DNA of 64,000 nucleotides from CAWBJO01 sp963789175 (GTDB taxonomy: Bacteria > Pseudomonadota > Alphaproteobacteria > Rhizobiales > Aestuariivirgaceae), in assembly GCA_963789175.1 (NCBI GenBank), contig CAWBJO010000007.1, forward strand, positions 1 through 64,000. The letters run 5' to 3'. The translations under genes were made by a program, and so were the position numbers. This document shows positions 1 to 7,709 of the stretch, in pieces (the first letter of the stretch is position 1; each line of letters begins with the position of its first letter). The notes below the pieces were generated by a model that ran no database searches, had not been told where the DNA came from, and was given only the letters and a program-made list of their open reading frames with translations.

Positions 1-50
1 ACAGTTTCGAGCGAAGACGCGTCAGGATGCTATTGGCCACGGGCTGGCGC

Positions 51-78
51 AGGGGTTCAATTCCCTCCTCCGCTACCA
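51..78 (+). other. 3' end fragment of a tRNA gene (tRNA-Met-like), possible attachment site remnant
   Basis: Bases 51-78 read as the 3' part of a tRNA: a T-loop matching TTCRANY (bases 56-62), a partial T-stem (three G-C pairs plus one G-U, with one mismatch), a 7-base acceptor strand CTCCGCT (68-74), discriminator A and CCA. The end CTCCGCTACCA is what I remember for elongator tRNA-Met of alphaproteobacteria. No matching acceptor 5' strand, D-arm or anticodon arm lies in bases 1-50, so this is not a whole gene. Site-specific integrases leave such 3' ends at the far border of integrated elements. Which tRNA it is, and that it is an att site, is inference. Confidence 0.45.
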
Positions 79-150
79 CTCGTTTCCAGCCCTACTTGGT
101 GAGGGACGACAGGCCCATCGTCTAAGAGCCTGGCAAGTCTGCCACTAGGA

Positions 151-807
151 TTATCTCAGCCGGAAATTGTGACTGGCGACTGCCTCGTCGCCTTCGCGGA
201 CTTTGCGCCGAATTTCATCAAGCTCACAGTCGTAGAGGCTGGCAACTTCCTTCCAGCACTGGTCAATCCTCTCCAACTTGGGCACGACCTCAGCCTGCCG
301 CTCAGGAACCTCGCTCGCTAGCTGTTCCTGACGTTCCTGGGAAACTCCCTCGAAATCCAGGTCGAAACTATCGGTGACGTGGATGCCATTTAGCGTAGTG
401 GCAAAATCGCGAAGCGCCACGACAACGCGCTTCCTCGCAGCATCAATGGAGGTCGGGTCCTTCATTTGGGTCTGATGCGATTCAAGCAACCCAATAACGT
501 CATTTACTTTTGACTCAGTTTCATGTGCCCAGTGCGAATCCGGCACTTGGTCGAGTTCCACCGGGCCAAGGATCAAACGATAGAGCACCGTCACCAGCTT
601 GTTCGCGGCGAGCTTGTGACTGGCTTTTTCGAATTTCCAGATCCTTAGCCCGTCCGCCAATACCTGACGAGCGGCGATTGCGGATTGAACGCGCATTTGC
701 TTCAGCTGCGCCCGCACGGGCCAAATTGCCGCAAGCGCTGCAATGAGGGCCAACAAGCTCGCGAGCAGCGTTTGCCATTCGTGCAGGTTTCTAAGCAACG
801 CTTCCAT
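151..807 (-). CDS. unknown protein with one N-terminal membrane segment
   Basis: This encodes 218 residues that I do not recognise. One hydrophobic helix lies near residues 12-28, followed by a charged, probably helical cytoplasmic-type domain rich in Lys, Glu and Arg. The ATG at 807 was chosen over an upstream in-frame start because GAGGTAA sits just before it and the residues upstream look non-coding. Codon use is less GC-rich than in most of the window, in keeping with the low-GC left end. It lies downstream of the quorum-sensing genes on the same strand but 130 bases away, so membership of that operon is uncertain. Confidence 0.6.
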   Translation of the reverse strand: MEALLRNLHEWQTLLASLLALIAALAAIWPVRAQLKQMRVQSAIAARQVLADGLRIWKFEKASHKLAANKLVTVLYRLILGPVELDQVPDSHWAHETESKVNDVIGLLESHQTQMKDPTSIDAARKRVVVALRDFATTLNGIHVTDSFDLDFEGVSQERQEQLASEVPERQAEVVPKLERIDQCWKEVASLYDCELDEIRRKVREGDEAVASHNFRLR

Positions 808-936
808 CGCGATTACCTCAGCTGTGAAGCAACTGGTGAATATGAGTCGGGAGTTTAGACTGCGGCGCCTTAAAGGAAGCACCAATGAAGCTGCGCGAAT
901 TGATTCCAACCTCGAGCCGCCAGCTCGCGGCACTCA

Positions 937-1185
937 TCAATGGGGAGCGGAAGAGCCCATAGATCTACCCGGTTGCAAGATTGATCTCCTCAGCCCGGAG
1001 ATCGCGATGGCGCAGTGCAATGCCTCTACGGGGTGATTGCGGGCTTCCAGGTACCAGCACACTTCGTAGAGCTTGATCATAGTCTCGGTAGCTGCGGAAT
1101 CGCAGTTCTGAAACTCCGCCAGCAGCTCCTCCTTCACCGATAGCGGTAGAGGATGGGAAGCCAGCCTTGGCTTTACACTACGCAT
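937..1185 (-). CDS. small unknown protein encoded directly downstream of luxI
   Basis: This is an 82-residue reading frame starting 25 bases after the luxI stop on the same strand. The protein has a central helical-looking block (LSVKEELLAEFQ to YLEARNHPVEALHCAI), no signal peptide and no membrane segment. The ATG at 1185 has only a weak ribosome binding site, so it may rely on coupling to luxI. Small genes directly after luxI-type synthases are known in rhizobia, and some modulate signalling. I cannot assign this one to a named family. It could also be a chance frame, but its length, position and ordinary composition favour a real gene. Confidence 0.5.
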   Translation of the reverse strand: MRSVKPRLASHPLPLSVKEELLAEFQNCDSAATETMIKLYEVCWYLEARNHPVEALHCAIAISGLRRSILQPGRSMGSSAPH

Positions 1186-1210
1186 ACGCACACACTCGAA
1201 CGCTGGGTGA

Positions 1211-1846
1211 CTAGACAACAGCCAGTTCCTGACCATGGCTGGTGAGAGGCGAGCAGATTCCGGCCTTGTCCTTGAGCTTGCCGAGAAGCGCCATTGAAAC
1301 TTCCCAGTACACGCCCACGGCGTCAACCTTGCCAACCCGTTGAGGCAGTCCCAATCTTTCTCCCGCGCAGCCCATCTTCCGAAAGATGCGCTCGAGAAAG
1401 AGGTCCGTCACGGTAACGATATGAGTCATGCCCGACGCGAGGCCCATTTCGCCGACGGAGCACATGAGCTCTGCAGCGGCCACCGTGATCCGGTTCGCCG
1501 ATCGATCCTGCGAGGCCTGATGATCGACACAGAAACGGCTGCTTTCCCAGATGGTGGCACTCCGCACTCTCAGGCCGTCGGTGAGTAGCTGCGGGAAGAT
1601 ATCGCAAAGCATGTTCGGTCCGGTGGTTGGAAGCAGCCGGAGGCTCGCCAAGAGCTGGCCGGTGTCTTGCTCGATGTTCAACACGTAGAGAGGGTCGAGG
1701 TCGTCGAAGCAATCCCTCTCCTCGTCATCCGTGATCTGAACATCCCAGCCCAGACGATCGTGAAACACCTTCTTCCGCAATCGATGCATCTTGGCGATCT
1801 CGGCGCCGTAGCGAGCCCGGTCGCTGCCGTTGATCAGAAGGATCAT
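1211..1846 (-). CDS. luxI: acyl-homoserine-lactone synthase (LuxI family)
   Basis: The protein makes an N-acyl-homoserine lactone signal from S-adenosylmethionine and an acyl-ACP or acyl-CoA. All residues regarded as invariant in LuxI/EsaI enzymes are visible at canonical positions: R24, F28, W34, D45, D48, R70, E101 and R104. At 211 residues it has the normal family length. It follows the luxR-type gene on the same strand after 76 bases that contain a lux-box palindrome, so positive autoinduction is likely. The acyl chain cannot be read from the sequence. Family assignment is firm; the symbol is generic. Confidence 0.95.
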   Translation of the reverse strand: MILLINGSDRARYGAEIAKMHRLRKKVFHDRLGWDVQITDDEERDCFDDLDPLYVLNIEQDTGQLLASLRLLPTTGPNMLCDIFPQLLTDGLRVRSATIWESSRFCVDHQASQDRSANRITVAAAELMCSVGEMGLASGMTHIVTVTDLFLERIFRKMGCAGERLGLPQRVGKVDAVGVYWEVSMALLGKLKDKAGICSPLTSHGQELAVV

Positions 1847-1905
1847 GCTTCCTCGTCCTCATGGTTGCGAGGCGGTGTTGTGGAAGCGCATGATGCCCAA
1901 TGCTA

Positions 1906-1921
1906 CTGTCAGATCTGACAG
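1906..1921. promoter_or_regulatory. lux box: perfect 16-bp palindrome CTGTCAGATCTGACAG
   Basis: CTGTCAGATCTGACAG is a perfect inverted repeat ending two bases before the luxR stop codon, with 59 bases between it and the luxI start. It fits the lux-box pattern of CTG and CAG half-sites around an AT centre. Position and symmetry suggest that the neighbouring LuxR binds here to activate luxI. Binding itself is inferred. Confidence 0.8.
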
Positions 1922-1922
1922 G

Positions 1923-2717
1923 TCAGCCGGGAGCGATGAGGCCGATCTGAATCGCTCTGCCCACCGCCTGCGGATTGGTGAGCGCGTTGAGCTTGTGGCG
2001 ACACAAGGTCAGGTGAAAGTGGACGGTCCTTTCCGTAATCTTGAGGATCTCGCCAATGTCGGCGAAGGTCTTTCCGGCCGCACACCACTTCAGACACTCC
2101 AGTTCCCGCGGAGTCAGCTGGCCGACCATTTCCTCGAGGAGCTGGTTCTGAGAACAGGCCACACGCTGGTGGAAGAATGTCGCGATGATCTGAATGTCGC
2201 GCATGTATTCCAGCTTGTATCTGGCCCAGTCGGAGCCCTGCAGATCCGTGTTGATGCTGAAAAGGGCCGTCTCGCGCTTCAAACCGCGGACTGAAACCGT
2301 CAAACCCTGACGGCCGATTCCGAATTCCTGCGCCTCGTTGAGAAAGCGGCGCTGCGGTGACGTGAGATCGGGAAGACAGGACCAGTCTGTGGGCAGGATA
2401 CTGGCGAGTCCGGCCCTGACCACCGGATCGACGAAGATCAACTGCTCGGCTTCGTAATGCCGCGCCCAGGCGTCACCGTAGCTGTGGTGAACATAGTATC
2501 CCTGGTGGGTGGGCTTCGGCAGCTGGTTGCAAATATAGGCGATGTTCTGAACGCCATAGATCTTCTTCACAGCGTGAAGAAAAGTTTCACCCGTTGCGTG
2601 ATCGGTCACGTCGGCCACGCAATCCAGCAAATCGATCAGGGAATTGTCTCGCATCGCGCCGCGTGCAGTTGAAACAGCCTCGCATAGCCCCGGCGTGGTG
2701 CGCCCGCAATCATTCAA
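1923..2717 (-). CDS. luxR: LuxR-family quorum-sensing transcriptional regulator
   Basis: This is a two-domain LuxR protein of 264 residues from TTG 2717, or 243 from ATG 2654. The autoinducer-binding domain carries the expected Trp/Tyr pair (DAWARHY), the Asp-Pro (FVDPVV), a later Trp (PTDWS) and a Gly (GIGRQGLTV). The C-terminal LuxR helix-turn-helix runs from LTPRELECLKW to the end. The TTG start has GAGAGG eight bases upstream; the ATG at 2654 has a poorer site but matches usual family length. It precedes luxI in tandem, so it probably senses the lactone made by that enzyme and acts at the palindrome between the two genes. Confidence 0.92.
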   Translation of the reverse strand: MNDCGRTTPGLCEAVSTARGAMRDNSLIDLLDCVADVTDHATGETFLHAVKKIYGVQNIAYICNQLPKPTHQGYYVHHSYGDAWARHYEAEQLIFVDPVVRAGLASILPTDWSCLPDLTSPQRRFLNEAQEFGIGRQGLTVSVRGLKRETALFSINTDLQGSDWARYKLEYMRDIQIIATFFHQRVACSQNQLLEEMVGQLTPRELECLKWCAAGKTFADIGEILKITERTVHFHLTLCRHKLNALTNPQAVGRAIQIGLIAPG

Positions 2718-2998
2718 TGAGCAAACCTCTCATGAAAATGCGCACGTCCCGCCAGAGCCAGGCCACGATCCTGCACGGCGGAGCCATCGTGCTTACCGCG
2801 TACAGGGATGCGGTCGGCGTATGGACGATCGGGCCCGGCCTCACGGCGGCGGGGCAGGGGCCGGTCTATCAAGGCTGTCAGAGCGTCACGATCAACGGTA
2901 AACCCGACGAGGACACCCGAACGGCCGTCGAAGCCTGCATCCGCGACGAGTCCTGCGTTTCCTGGACGCCTTCGGCGGTGCCATTCACCAAATCGTGA
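2717..2998 (+). pseudogene. remnant of a phage-type lysozyme (GH24)
   Basis: A 93-residue frame beginning MSKPLMKMRTSRQ contains LTAYRDAVGVWTIG, the N-terminal signature of T4-type/P21 endolysins (normally EGLRLTAYRD.GVWTIGYGHT). Here the catalytic Glu position reads HGGAIVLTAY, so the Glu is replaced by Gly, and YGHT has become PGLT. The frame stops at about half the normal ~150-residue length, and its second half no longer resembles the family. I read it as a decayed phage or phage-derived lysis gene. Its first codon overlaps the luxR start on the other strand. It supports a mobile origin for the left end. Confidence 0.6.
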
Positions 2999-3068
2999 CG
3001 GCTGGGAAACCGGCCACGCGGCGTAGTCCCAACAGAACCTTAGCTGCGCTGCGGCGTTTGGATTGGAT

Positions 3069-4217
3069 ATGCTTGACGAAAGGCGTCGCCTGATGCTCCC
3101 GATTGCCGCACTTCTTCTTGTCGCCACCCTGCCAACCGCCGCGTTGGCCCAGGACGCGGGCGGGTCGAAGGGTTTCGAGGTCACGACGCTTGCCGAGGGC
3201 CTCGACCATCCGTGGGGAATAGCGCCGCTGCCGGACGGCAGCATGCTGGTGACGGAACGGCGCGGGAGGCTCCTGCACGTGGGCGCCGACGGGACGCTCG
3301 GAAAGCCGATCGACGGGGTGCCCGAGGTCGATGCGCGCGGCCAGGGCGGGCTCCTCGACATAACGCTGCATCCGGACTTCAGCGACAACCGCCTCGTCTA
3401 TCTGAGCTTCGCGGAGAAGGGTGAGGGTGGCAACTCGACGGCCGTGGCGCGCGGCAGCCTCGCCGAGGACAATCGCTCGCTTCGCAACGTTGAGATCGTC
3501 TTTTCCCAGAAGCCGAAGGTCAGGAGCAACATGCACTTCGGCTCGCGCATCGTGTTCGATCGCGAGGGGCGCGTGTATGTCGGGCTCGGCGAGCGCTCGC
3601 ACAACCGGTTCCGCGTCCAGGCGCAGGACCTCAATTCGCATCTCGGCAAGGTCGTGCGCCTCGCCGACGACGGCTCGGTGCCGCGCGACAATCCCTTCGT
3701 CGGGCGAAACGATGCGCTGCCGGAAATCTGGTCCTACGGCCATCGCAACATCCAGGCCGCCGCGCTCCATCCGGAGACCGGCAAGCTGTGGACAATCGAG
3801 CACGGCCCCAAGGGCGGCGACGAGGTGAACATCCCGAAGCCGGGTGGAAACTACGGCTGGCCGGTCGTCTCGTTCGGCGTCAACTACAGCGGCACGCCGG
3901 TCGGCAGTGGAAAGAAGGACGCGCCGGGCATGGAGGATCCGATCTACACGTGGACGCCGGTGATCGCGCCGTCGGGCATGATCTTCTACAGCGGCAAGGC
4001 GTTTCCGGAGTGGAAAGGTGACCTCTTCGTCGGCGGATTGAGGGCGGGCGCGCTCGTGCGCCTCGATCTCGACGGTGAAAAGGTGACCGGCGAGGAGAGG
4101 CTTCTCACCGACCACGGGATGCGAATCCGCGATGTCGCGGAAACCGCGGAAGGTGACATCCTGGTCATCACGGATGAGAACGACGGCAAGATCCTGAAGA
4201 TTTCCCCGAGCGACTGA
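3069..4217 (+). CDS. PQQ-dependent sugar dehydrogenase-like protein (GSDH beta-propeller), exported
   Basis: This 382-residue soluble glucose/sorbosone dehydrogenase-family protein has a cleavable signal peptide ending near PTAALAQ. Family hallmarks are LDHPWGIAPLPDGSMLVTER, GLLDITLHPDF, a YVGLGE turn, GHRNIQ and EHGPKGGDE, typical of the six-bladed propeller of YliI/Asd-type enzymes. The probable role is periplasmic oxidation of an aldose or related alcohol with PQQ. The substrate is unknown, and no PQQ synthesis genes are nearby. The ATG at 3069 gives a basic N-region before the hydrophobic core; a TTG at 3063 and an ATG at 3093 are alternatives. The stop overlaps the next gene by one base, so they are co-transcribed. 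Confidence 0.88.
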   Translation: MLDERRRLMLPIAALLLVATLPTAALAQDAGGSKGFEVTTLAEGLDHPWGIAPLPDGSMLVTERRGRLLHVGADGTLGKPIDGVPEVDARGQGGLLDITLHPDFSDNRLVYLSFAEKGEGGNSTAVARGSLAEDNRSLRNVEIVFSQKPKVRSNMHFGSRIVFDREGRVYVGLGERSHNRFRVQAQDLNSHLGKVVRLADDGSVPRDNPFVGRNDALPEIWSYGHRNIQAAALHPETGKLWTIEHGPKGGDEVNIPKPGGNYGWPVVSFGVNYSGTPVGSGKKDAPGMEDPIYTWTPVIAPSGMIFYSGKAFPEWKGDLFVGGLRAGALVRLDLDGEKVTGEERLLTDHGMRIRDVAETAEGDILVITDENDGKILKISPSD

Positions 4218-5140
4218 TGACACGGAACACGATCACCAGGCGGACGCTGCTGGCGGGAGCAGGGGCGGCGGGTCTCGGCGCTGCGACGGGCGCGCGTTTT
4301 CCTTCGCACGCCCAATCGGGCCCGCTTCTCAAGGCCGTGCCTTCATCCGGGGAGAAGCTTCCGGCCGTCGGGCTCGGCAGCTGGATCACTTTCAACGTCG
4401 GCGACGATCGCGTGCTGCGCGGCGAGTGCACGGCGGTGATGGAGGCCTTCTTCCAGGCCGGCGGGCGGCTGATCGATTGCTCACCCATGTACGGCTCGTC
4501 GCAGGACGTCATCGGCCACGGACTCGAAGCGCTCGGCCACCCGAAGGCGCTCTTCTCCGCCGACAAGGTGTGGACGTCGTCCGACGGGGCAGAGCAGGTG
4601 GCGGAAACGCAGGCCCGCTGGGGCGTCCCGCGCTTCGATCTGCTCCAGGTGCACAATCTGGTCGCGTGGGAGAAGCAGCTCCCCTTGCTGACGGCGATGA
4701 AGGAGGAGGGCAGGCTCGGCCATGTCGGCATCACGACATCGGAAGGACGCCGGCACGATCTCTTCGAGGAGATCATGCGCGGCCATCGCCTCGATTTCGT
4801 GCAGCTCACCTACAACATCGTCGATCGCGAAGCGGAACAGCGCCTGCTGCCGCTGGCACTGGAGCGCGGCATGGCCGTTCTCGCCAATCGGCCGTTCCAG
4901 CAGGGCGCGCTGACGCGGCGCCTCGCCCACCATCCGCTGCCCCAATGGGCGGCGGAGATCGGCGCCCGGAGCTGGGCCCAGTTCATCCTGAAGTTCATCG
5001 TCTCGCATCCGGCCGTCACCTGCGCCATACCGGCCACGAGCCGCGTCGACCATGTGCGCGAGAACATGGAGGCCGCATCCGGACCGCTTCCGGACAGCGC
5101 CATGCGCGAACGGATGGCGGCGCATGTCGCGGCGCTGTGA
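4217..5140 (+). CDS. aldo/keto reductase with Tat signal
   Basis: This 307-residue aldo/keto reductase-superfamily protein begins with a twin-arginine leader (ITRRTLLAGAGAAGLG, cut near SHAQ), so it is exported folded. The barrel shows LIDCSPMYGSSQ (Asp-Tyr region), a Lys in SADKVWTSS, an HN in LQVHNL in place of the usual catalytic His-containing strand, and a C-terminal AIPATSR that normally grips the nucleotide phosphate. The substrate is unknown. Export of an NAD(P)H-dependent enzyme is unusual but recurrent in this subfamily. It overlaps both neighbours by one base in a tight operon with the sugar dehydrogenase and a membrane protein. Confidence 0.88.
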   Translation: MTRNTITRRTLLAGAGAAGLGAATGARFPSHAQSGPLLKAVPSSGEKLPAVGLGSWITFNVGDDRVLRGECTAVMEAFFQAGGRLIDCSPMYGSSQDVIGHGLEALGHPKALFSADKVWTSSDGAEQVAETQARWGVPRFDLLQVHNLVAWEKQLPLLTAMKEEGRLGHVGITTSEGRRHDLFEEIMRGHRLDFVQLTYNIVDREAEQRLLPLALERGMAVLANRPFQQGALTRRLAHHPLPQWAAEIGARSWAQFILKFIVSHPAVTCAIPATSRVDHVRENMEAASGPLPDSAMRERMAAHVAAL

Positions 5141-5736
5141 TGGAGGATTGGTGGACCTACGGGATCTCCGACTTTCTCCTGTTCTCGCCGCGCACCTACC
5201 ACCGGCTGATCGCTCAGTACAATGACGATGTGTGGCCGGCCCAGCTGGCGGCTCTCGCCGCCGGCGCCGGCATCTTCATCCTGCTTCACCGTCCCGGCGT
5301 GCCGGCGAGGCGGACGATCCATCTCGCCCTCGCCGTCAGCTGGGCGTGGATCGCATGGGGCTTTCACTGGCAGCGCTACGCGGCGATCAACTGGGCAGCC
5401 ACCGCCTTCGCCGCCGCCTTCGCGCTCGAGGCGCTCATGCTCGCCGTCGCCGGGCTCGCCGCCAGACCGCCCGTCGCGGCGTCGCGTCGTCCGGCCACGG
5501 TCATCGGCGTCGGCATCTTCTTCGCCGCGCTGGTCGCCTACCCGTTCATCGCAAAGCTCGGCGGCGGTGAGTGGAACGAGGCCGAAATCTTCGGCCTGCA
5601 TCCCGATCCGACGGCGCTCGGGTCCCTCGGCCTCCTGCTCGCCGGCGGGCGGGGCGGCATCCTACTCGCCGTGATACCGGTCCTGTGGCTCGTCATCGCG
5701 GCGGCGACCGCCTACGGCCTGACGCAGGCGTCGTGA
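5140..5736 (+). CDS. integral membrane protein of the DUF6064 type
   Basis: The 198-residue protein has about six hydrophobic segments and begins MEDWWTYGISDFLLFS. A soluble N-terminal stretch precedes FSPRTYHRLIAQYN, followed by alternating helices and a GLHPDPTALGSLGLLL loop. I recall this pattern as DUF6064, whose function is not known. It starts at an ATG overlapping the stop of the aldo/keto reductase gene, so it belongs to the same transcription unit. No catalytic motif is visible. It could anchor or assist the exported redox enzymes encoded upstream, but that is only positional inference. Confidence 0.7.
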   Translation: MEDWWTYGISDFLLFSPRTYHRLIAQYNDDVWPAQLAALAAGAGIFILLHRPGVPARRTIHLALAVSWAWIAWGFHWQRYAAINWAATAFAAAFALEALMLAVAGLAARPPVAASRRPATVIGVGIFFAALVAYPFIAKLGGGEWNEAEIFGLHPDPTALGSLGLLLAGGRGGILLAVIPVLWLVIAAATAYGLTQAS

Positions 5737-5772
5737 TCGACGCGGCCCGGTTTCGCCTGTAGCTTCGCGTCC

Positions 5773-6451
5773 ATGCGGACGCCGATCACCATCGACCCTT
5801 CGCGAGCGGCACTCCTGATCGTCGACCTGCAGGAGGAGCAGCGTCATGACCGGCTCTATGCCGTCGACGGAATCGACGCGGTGCTCGCCAATGCGGCGAC
5901 CCTGCTCGCCGCGGCACGTCACCATGGATTGCGGGTCTTACACACGGCATACAAGCGGGACTTCCAGCGCGTGCCCGCCACGCCCGTTCGAACCGCGCGA
6001 CGCGGAGGGCAAGCCGACCTTCAGCGACGCCGCCAACCCGCTCAGCGAAATCTGCCGCGAAGTGGCGCCGGCGGCCGGTGAGCCGGTATTCCGGAAGAAC
6101 GACGCAAGCGCCTTTTCGGAAGCAGGACTGGCCGCGGCGCTGCGCGGCGCCGAATGGGTGTTCGTCGCCGGCGTGTGGACGGAAGCGTGCGTGGCGGCAA
6201 CGGTGCGGGACGCAATCGCCGCGGGCCACCGGGTGCTCGTCGTCAAGGACGCGTGCGGCAGCGGCACGGCGGCCATGCACGAGACGGCCGTTCTCAACCT
6301 CGCCAACCGACTCTATGGCGGAGGCGTCTGTGACACGGCGCGGGCCGTCGAACTGATGGCCGGCGGAAGCGCCGGGGTATGGATGCCGCCACGACCGGCA
6401 CCCATTCTGTTCACCTACGAATCGGCGGCCGATCACTACAGGTCTCTTTAG
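5773..6451 (+). pseudogene. isochorismatase-like cysteine hydrolase, interrupted by one frameshift
   Basis: Two overlapping frames together give a complete isochorismatase-family hydrolase of about 225 residues. The first (from 5773) has the catalytic-Asp strand ALLIVDLQEEQ; the second has VFRKNDASAF and the nucleophile region WTEACVAATVRDA with Cys. Removing one C from the CCC at 5974-5976 restores continuous reading (RVPPRPFEPRDAEGKP), so a single inserted base is the only lesion. All catalytic elements seem intact. The gene follows the membrane protein by 36 bases. The substrate is unknown; relatives hydrolyse isochorismate, nicotinamide or other amides. It is broken as written but may be intact in the organism. 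Confidence 0.75.
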
Positions 6452-6462
6452 CGAGCGGACCT

Positions 6463-7014
6463 CTATTGGGCGGGCGACTTACCGCGCTTGGCACTGTCTT
6501 CGAGGTTGGCCGCCAGCTCCTCGGCGACCTCCTCGACCTTCGTGTCCCTGCCGAGCTCGCGGGTCTCGCTATCCGTGACCTGCTCTTCGATGCCCATATG
6601 GCGGCTCATGCGCTGGAGGAGCTGAATGATCTTCGTCGCTTCCTTCTCGGAGAGCAGGTTGATCTGCAGATCGAGGTGGCTGCGCTGGTCGGCGATCGCA
6701 CTCATGCGGTTCTGGCGGATGAGGACGAAGGAGGTCAGCAGCACGGCCTCGATGGCGAGGAGCACGCCCAAGAATACGAACGGGAAGGGGTCGAAGTGCC
6801 AGAGACCCGGAACCGCGCCACTGTTCATGATCATCCACAGGGCCACGCATGCAAGGTGCGTAACGATAAAGGCAGGGGTTCCAGCGAAGCGGCCGACGGC
6901 GCCGAAGTACCGGGAAGGCGCGGTTACCAGCCGTTCGTTCTCAGCCTCGAGGCGAACGATCTTCCCGATGTTGGTTTCGTGAATCTTCAACGATGAAGCG
7001 GAATCCGACGGCAT
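6463..7014 (-). CDS. DUF1003 membrane protein
   Basis: This 183-residue protein matches the DUF1003 pattern: a soluble N-terminus, two membrane helices separated by a short loop (FIVTHLACVALWMIMNSG, then FPFVFLGVLLAIEAVLLTSF), then the hallmark RQNRMSAIADQRSHLDLQIN and a charged coiled tail. The function of the family is not established. The ATG at 7014 is used; a GTG at 7038 would add eight residues and has AAGG close by. It is divergent from the small gene at 7104 and convergent with the isochorismatase. The C-terminal tail is highly charged and probably cytoplasmic. Confidence 0.82.
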   Translation of the reverse strand: MPSDSASSLKIHETNIGKIVRLEAENERLVTAPSRYFGAVGRFAGTPAFIVTHLACVALWMIMNSGAVPGLWHFDPFPFVFLGVLLAIEAVLLTSFVLIRQNRMSAIADQRSHLDLQINLLSEKEATKIIQLLQRMSRHMGIEEQVTDSETRELGRDTKVEEVAEELAANLEDSAKRGKSPAQ

Positions 7015-7103
7015 TCGCGCGCCCTGGCCAATGATCACCCGGCCTTGAGAACGCGCCGACGGCAGGCGAAGTTGCGTCGAGATTTTCTGACGTTAGGGAA
7101 CTC

Positions 7104-7382
7104 ATGGCCGTCGTCCGCGTTGGGCAGATTGCGGCATCAGGGATGGAAGACATGCGACCGCGCAGCGACGTTTACGGGCCGGACGCCCTCAAGGTCCTGC
7201 AGCAGATCAACGACCGGGTCTGGCAGCAGCTCAAGCTTCAGACGGAAGTCGGTCCCCTCGACCGGCACTTCCGGCAGAAGGTCTCGCGGCTGGTGCTCGA
7301 GAAGTCGAAGGACGATCCGCTCGACTACGAAGGCATCTACCTGGCGGTCATGCAATCGCTGGGCGCCGGACCGCCCCACTAG
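7104..7382 (+). CDS. small unknown protein
   Basis: This 92-residue protein has AGGGA just before its ATG. It appears soluble and helical, with DRVWQQLKLQTEVGPLDRHF and KSKDDPLDYEGIYLAVMQSL as its most structured stretches; there is no signal peptide, membrane span or cysteine. I do not recognise a family. It stands alone, divergent from the DUF1003 gene, and its end overlaps the fragment of a lipase gene on the other strand. The good ribosome binding site and ordinary codon use favour a real gene. Confidence 0.55.
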   Translation: MAVVRVGQIAASGMEDMRPRSDVYGPDALKVLQQINDRVWQQLKLQTEVGPLDRHFRQKVSRLVLEKSKDDPLDYEGIYLAVMQSLGAGPPH

Positions 7383-7515
7383 GCGTCAGACCGGCAAGCT
7401 GCTTTTCGATCCAGCCGCGGATCTCGGCGAGCACACCCTCCTTACCGACGTCGTTCAGAAGGTCATGGTAGTGACCCTCATAGAGCTTGAGGGTCCTGTC
7501 CTTCGATCCCACGGC
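7348..7515 (-). pseudogene. C-terminal remnant of an alpha/beta-hydrolase (lysophospholipase/monoacylglycerol lipase)
   Basis: About 40 residues (GSKDRTLKLYEGHYHDLLND, then a helix ending EIRGWIEKQL) match the last strand, catalytic His and final helix of monoacylglycerol-lipase-type hydrolases. The His sits in YEGHYHDLL. Nothing resembling the Ser nucleophile elbow or the rest of the ~280-residue fold occurs upstream before the ammonium transporter. The 327 bases between 7383 and 7709 therefore hold only this fragment. I interpret it as the stump left by a deletion. Confidence 0.55.
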
Positions 7516-7709
7516 GACCGCAGACGCCAACCTGGTGATCCGCCAGCTCACTCGCGATTGATGAAATTCTGATCACAGGGATCGCGTGGTGCCGAAGATT
7601 TGTGCATGGCGGACTTCGCTCCCCAGGAAAAAACCGAGCAAACCCAATGGCTGCGGCCTGGCACGAATCTTGGTTAGAGCGCTCGAACGGTCGAACCAAG
7701 GGGGATGCC

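Noticed and set aside
1..78. Complete tRNA gene at the left edge
   Set aside because: Only the T-arm and acceptor 3' strand are convincing; no acceptor 5' strand, D-arm or anticodon arm is present in bases 1-50.
2985..4223. Long open frame on the minus strand opposite the sugar dehydrogenase gene
   Set aside because: It has a composition typical of antisense frames in GC-rich DNA and no family motif, while the plus strand encodes a clear GSDH protein.
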